From assembly GCA_003696875.1 (NCBI GenBank), contig RFHL01001190.1, forward strand, positions 1-8,687: a stretch of 8,687 bases of DNA, in the 5' to 3' direction. The translations under genes were made by a program, and so were the position numbers. Each line of letters starts with the position of its first letter. Within the stretch, counting starts at the first letter, position 1. This document shows, one piece after another, positions 6,668-8,687 of this stretch. The notes under the pieces were generated by a model, which saw only the letters and a list, made by a program, of their open reading frames with translations, did not search any database and was not told the origin of the DNA. This DNA comes from Bacteroidota bacterium. GTDB taxonomy: Bacteria > Bacteroidota > Bacteroidia > J057.

Positions 6668-6681
6668 TGTACAATAGTACA
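6668..6681. repeat. Small dyad TGTAC-AATA-GTACA
   Basis: Perfect 5-bp arms around a 4-bp centre, two bases beyond the 28-nt inverted repeat and overlapping the weak -7-like box TACTATTG (minus, 6679-6672). Such placement would suit an operator, but the arms are short and this may be chance. Confidence 0.35.
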
Positions 6682-6727
6682 CAATATCCAGCTCCGTAAA
6701 TAAATAATCTAAGGGGGAAACTTACAC

Positions 6728-6780
6728 CCTCAGGACCATCCCTCCCGGGGATGCTTTGTCTCCGTCTGAGCGACCTGAGG
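6728..6780. repeat. Nested inverted repeats
   Basis: Outer 7-bp arms CCTCAGG (6728-6734) and CCTGAGG (6774-6780) enclose a tight hairpin with arms CATCCC (6737-6742) and GGGATG (6748-6753) and a 5-nt loop. On either strand this could fold as a long closed structure. No known RNA family or binding site is recognised. Confidence 0.35.
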
Positions 6781-6968
6781 CGGCCATGGCCCACCCTCAT
6801 TCAAGCCGGAAGCCTTCTCTAAGCGCCAACCGGTATCAGACTGGCCCGTCTTTTGCGCGGACCTATCCCGCTGATGACGGGTAACCAGCATCCTTTTTCG
6901 CCGTCTAAAGAACAAGTGCCCCCGCCACCACTCGTTTTTCAATCCCCATATTTGTACCTTTCCCGCAT

Positions 6969-7622
6969 ATGAACCGCCTTTTTCTCCTGCTACGCTGGTC
7001 TGCCCTGGGACTCTTGACCGGGCTACCGCTGCTGTTGCAGGCTCAGGCCGACAGCATCCCACCCGGGCGTTTTCGGGTCTATACCTATCAGGGCGAAACC
7101 TACATGGCGGGGGAACTGGAGAGCATCGACATTACCGCACCCCGTCCCAGCGCCAGGGAACTCCGGCGGGGACGCCGCCGCCTCGCCCGCTTTACCCGCC
7201 TGCGCTACAACGTCCATAAGGTATATCCCTATGCCGTAAAGGTTGCCGGCGTGCTGGCCGAGGTAGACCTCGCACTGCAGAACCTGCCTGACGAAGAGGC
7301 CCGCAAAGCCTATATCAAGGAGCGGGAAAAAGGCCTCTTTGGAGAATATGAAGACGATGTCCGGCAAATGACCCGCTCCCAGGGCAAGGTCCTCGTCAAG
7401 CTCGTCTCCCGGGAGACCGGTAACTCTACCTTTGACCTGATCAAGGAAACCAAGAGTGGGGCATCCGCCATCTTTTGGCAGTCTATCGGTCTGATTTTCG
7501 GTATAAACCTCAAAACCACCTACGATCAGGAAGAAGAGGCGATGATTGAGCAGATTGTGCAGGACCTGGAACAGGGAGGCTACAATATTGCCTACAAGCA
7601 ATACAACTACCGGCTGGAGTGA
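6969..7622 (+). CDS. Exported DUF4294 domain protein
   Basis: A 217-residue protein with a signal peptide (1-25, likely cut at LQA-QADS) and one DUF4294 domain over most of the rest. Recognisable family stretches are RYNVHKVYPYAVKVAG (residues 79-94), the charged helix around DEEARKAYIKEREKGLFGEYEDD, then TRSQGKVLVKLVSRETGNS and FWQSIGLIFGINLKTTYD, followed by an acidic C-terminal region ending in NIAYKQYNYRLE. DUF4294 proteins are found across Bacteroidota and have no established function; the signal peptide places this one in the periplasm or beyond. Charged, helix-rich sequence and no further membrane segments suggest a soluble protein. It is transcribed alone, divergent from the propeller/OmpA gene and convergent with the DUF3307 gene (99 bp between stops). 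The ATG is fixed by the signal peptide; no Shine-Dalgarno sequence is evident. Confidence 0.9.
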   Translation: MNRLFLLLRWSALGLLTGLPLLLQAQADSIPPGRFRVYTYQGETYMAGELESIDITAPRPSARELRRGRRRLARFTRLRYNVHKVYPYAVKVAGVLAEVDLALQNLPDEEARKAYIKEREKGLFGEYEDDVRQMTRSQGKVLVKLVSRETGNSTFDLIKETKSGASAIFWQSIGLIFGINLKTTYDQEEEAMIEQIVQDLEQGGYNIAYKQYNYRLE

Positions 7623-7708
7623 GGAGGGGGAAGAAGACAACAGACAAAAGCCAGATTTAAGACTTTTGCTGACAGGAAGGAGCGAAGCGGCTGAAATCCG
7701 ACTGTTCT

Positions 7709-7739
7709 GGCCCTTCTCTCCTCACAGGAGGAGCGGGCC
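7709..7739. terminator. Interrupted dyad at the DUF4294/DUF3307 convergent junction, possible terminator
   Basis: Outer arms GGCCC (7709-7713) and GGGCC (7735-7739) and inner arms CTCCT (7718-7722) and AGGAG (7726-7730, or the shifted copy at 7729-7733) give a stem with an internal loop. It overlaps the stop codon and last codons of the DUF3307 gene, at the tail-to-tail junction with DUF4294. No T-run follows on either strand, so termination is only suggested by location. Confidence 0.3.
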
Positions 7740-8453
7740 GCGGACCAGAAGGCCGGTGAGGATGGCCCACAAAAAGCTGACGAGGGTACCGATGAGGATA
7801 TACTCTGCGCCTTTGCGGTTGGCAGGGTCAGAGATCTCGCCAAAGCGGAGGATGGACTTGGCGGTGATGAGGAAACCAATGGCACTGAGGGCATCAAGCA
7901 GCACGAAGGTCAGGACCAGGGTGCGCTCCAGCATCCCGATCCAGCGTCCTGCCCGGGGCAGGCCCCGGGATTGGACCTGCACCTCGGCCTGCCAGGGCGC
8001 CGTAAGCCACTGGATAAAAAAGCCCGCCGGCCACCAGACGACGGCATAGCCCAGGGCGATCCAGCCGATCGCCGGGCGGCTCCAAAAAGCTTCCAGTCCT
8101 TCCCAAAGGGCGGCTCCCTCGCTCTGATAGAGCGCCCACAGCAAGGTGAGGCCCAGGCTCTGAACCAGGGCCTCAGCGGTGATCAGGCTACGGGACACCT
8201 GTCTCCGCATCAGGAACTGCGCGCCCAGCGCGCTGAGCAGATAGCCTCCTGCCACCCAGAGGGGTGCCCCCCAAAATGACCATTGGCCCCAGGCCAGGTA
8301 GCTGAGGCCGGCGATCACGATCGCCTCGGGCAAGGCATAGAGCCAGGCCCCCCGGAGGCGCCGGTCGCGCCAGCGGCGCAGCAAGCGACGCGCCAGCAGG
8401 TAAGCAAACATCAGGCGGGCCCAGCCCGCCAGGGCGATCATCCAGGGTTCCAT
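7722..8453 (-). CDS. DUF3307 multi-pass membrane protein
   Basis: A 243-residue inner-membrane protein when started at the ATG at 8453 (MEPWMIALAGWARLMFAYLLARR). About seven hydrophobic stretches can be seen, including a first at residues 5-21, one near 36-55 and a last near the C-terminus. The C-terminal third carries the family signature GRWIGMLERTLVLTFVLL, then SAIGFLITAKSILRFGE and AEYILIGTLVSFLWAILTGLLV (169-239), characteristic of Bacteroidota DUF3307 proteins. No function is established. An in-frame ATG 25 codons further upstream (8528) would add a charged, Cys/Trp-rich stretch lying inside the upstream SatD gene; I prefer the inner start, which follows that gene's stop by 10 bp. The tight spacing implies one operon with the SatD-family gene, a pairing I recall in other Bacteroidota and one that suggests a shared role. 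Confidence 0.85.
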   Translation of the reverse strand: MEPWMIALAGWARLMFAYLLARRLLRRWRDRRLRGAWLYALPEAIVIAGLSYLAWGQWSFWGAPLWVAGGYLLSALGAQFLMRRQVSRSLITAEALVQSLGLTLLWALYQSEGAALWEGLEAFWSRPAIGWIALGYAVVWWPAGFFIQWLTAPWQAEVQVQSRGLPRAGRWIGMLERTLVLTFVLLDALSAIGFLITAKSILRFGEISDPANRKGAEYILIGTLVSFLWAILTGLLVRGPLLL

Positions 8454-8463
8454 AGCAGGGGGG

Positions 8464-8687
8464 TTAGGAGAGAAAAGATCGGCCTGACACCAGCGTTTCA
8501 TAGCGGGCCAGCAAGGCCCGCGTGGCATCCCAATGCGCCGCCGCCAGGAGTTTGCTGACCGCAGGCTGGGATATCTCCAGCCTTTCGGCCATGTCCTGTT
8601 GCCGCAGCCCCGCCATCGCCATCAACAAGCCTGTCGCCTGGCGAGGCGTCCAGCGGCTGCTCACCGCATCCAGGAGCGTCAGGACCA
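8464..8687 (-). CDS. SatD-family protein, C-terminal HTH part (cut by window edge)
   Basis: The last 74 residues of a longer protein whose 5' end lies beyond base 8687. The frame stays open to the edge, reading VLTLLDAVSSRWTPRQAT, so the internal GTG at 8664 is not the start. The segment WTPRQATGLLMAMAGLRQQD then MAERLEISQPAVSKLLAAA forms a helix-turn-helix of the sigma-70 region 4/LuxR-like kind, as found at the C-terminus of SatD-family proteins (about 200 residues overall). SatD is named after a Streptococcus mutans locus linked to secretion and acid tolerance; its biochemical role is not established. DNA binding is likely from the HTH. It is followed 10 bp later by the DUF3307 membrane-protein gene, and the pair is probably one operon. 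The family call leans on the C-terminal motif plus the neighbour. Confidence 0.8.
   Translation of the reverse strand, partial: VLTLLDAVSSRWTPRQATGLLMAMAGLRQQDMAERLEISQPAVSKLLAAAHWDATRALLARYETLVSGRSFLS

Larger units (their letters stand above)
6618..6968. other. 351-bp divergent intergenic spacer with several inverted repeats
   Basis: Lies between the divergent propeller/OmpA gene and the DUF4294 gene. I see no gene here. It holds the 28-nt hairpin at 6638-6665, a small dyad at 6668-6681, an AT-rich stretch (about 6666-6715, with AATAAATAATCT-like sequence) that is the best place for a promoter of the minus-strand gene, a nested pair of inverted repeats (6728-6780) and a 10-bp palindrome GGCCATGGCC (6782-6791). 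A weak -7-like box TACTATTG on the minus strand (6679-6672) has no matching -33 element. Confidence 0.6.

Noticed and set aside
6955..6962. TACCTTTC as a -7 box for the DUF4294 gene
   Set aside because: The box is close to TAnnTTTG, but no TTTG/TTG-like element lies 19-21 nt upstream, and the transcript would be almost leaderless.
7645..7668. CAAAAG / CTTTTG inverted repeat as a terminator after DUF4294
   Set aside because: Only six AT-rich pairs around a 12-nt loop, with no T-run after the second arm beyond the arm itself; too weak to call.
8454..8528. Upstream ATG (8528) as the start of the DUF3307 gene
   Set aside because: The extra 25 residues would overlap the SatD-family coding region and are charged and Cys/Trp-rich; the ATG at 8453 gives a membrane-protein N-terminus 10 bp after the upstream stop.

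Overview
This GC-rich window reads as a chromosomal segment from a member of the Bacteroidota, most likely a high-GC lineage such as the Saprospiria (the exact lineage is inference). The taxonomic clues are a type IX secretion (T9SS) C-terminal sorting domain on the metalloprotease, a DUF4294 protein, an adjacent SatD-family / DUF3307 gene pair, start codons without clear Shine-Dalgarno sequences, and two candidate promoters of the Bacteroidota -33/-7 type.

Layout. On the minus strand at the left edge lie a YbaB/EbfC nucleoid-associated protein (626-967) and, 20 bp downstream, the first 201 residues of a family 2 glycosyltransferase that runs off the window (1-605). A 314-bp divergent spacer with two dyads separates them from a plus-strand secreted M4 (thermolysin-type) metalloprotease (1282-3597). 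Converging on it with only 8 bp between stop codons is a small secreted WG-repeat protein (3606-4202, minus). Upstream of that on the same strand is a 780-residue exported protein (4275-6617, minus): a seven-repeat FG-GAP beta-propeller, three carboxypeptidase-regulatory-like beta-sandwich repeats and an OmpA-type peptidoglycan-binding domain. A 351-bp structured spacer follows, then a plus-strand exported DUF4294 protein (6969-7622). The right end carries a minus-strand pair: the C-terminus of a SatD-family HTH protein (8464-8687, cut by the window) and a multi-pass membrane DUF3307 protein (7722-8453).

How they fit together. Four of the eight genes have N-terminal signal peptides, so the middle of the window is devoted to the cell envelope and surface: a T9SS-exported protease, a repeat protein, a peptidoglycan-anchored propeller protein and an exported DUF4294 protein. 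No single pathway is evident and no mobile element, CRISPR array, tRNA or rRNA was seen. The most unusual items are the propeller/beta-sandwich/OmpA fusion, the pair of cysteines present in two of its three sandwich repeats, and the strong dyads overlapping stop codons at both convergent gene junctions and preceding the OmpA-fusion gene. I see no clear evidence for an undescribed defence or mobile system.
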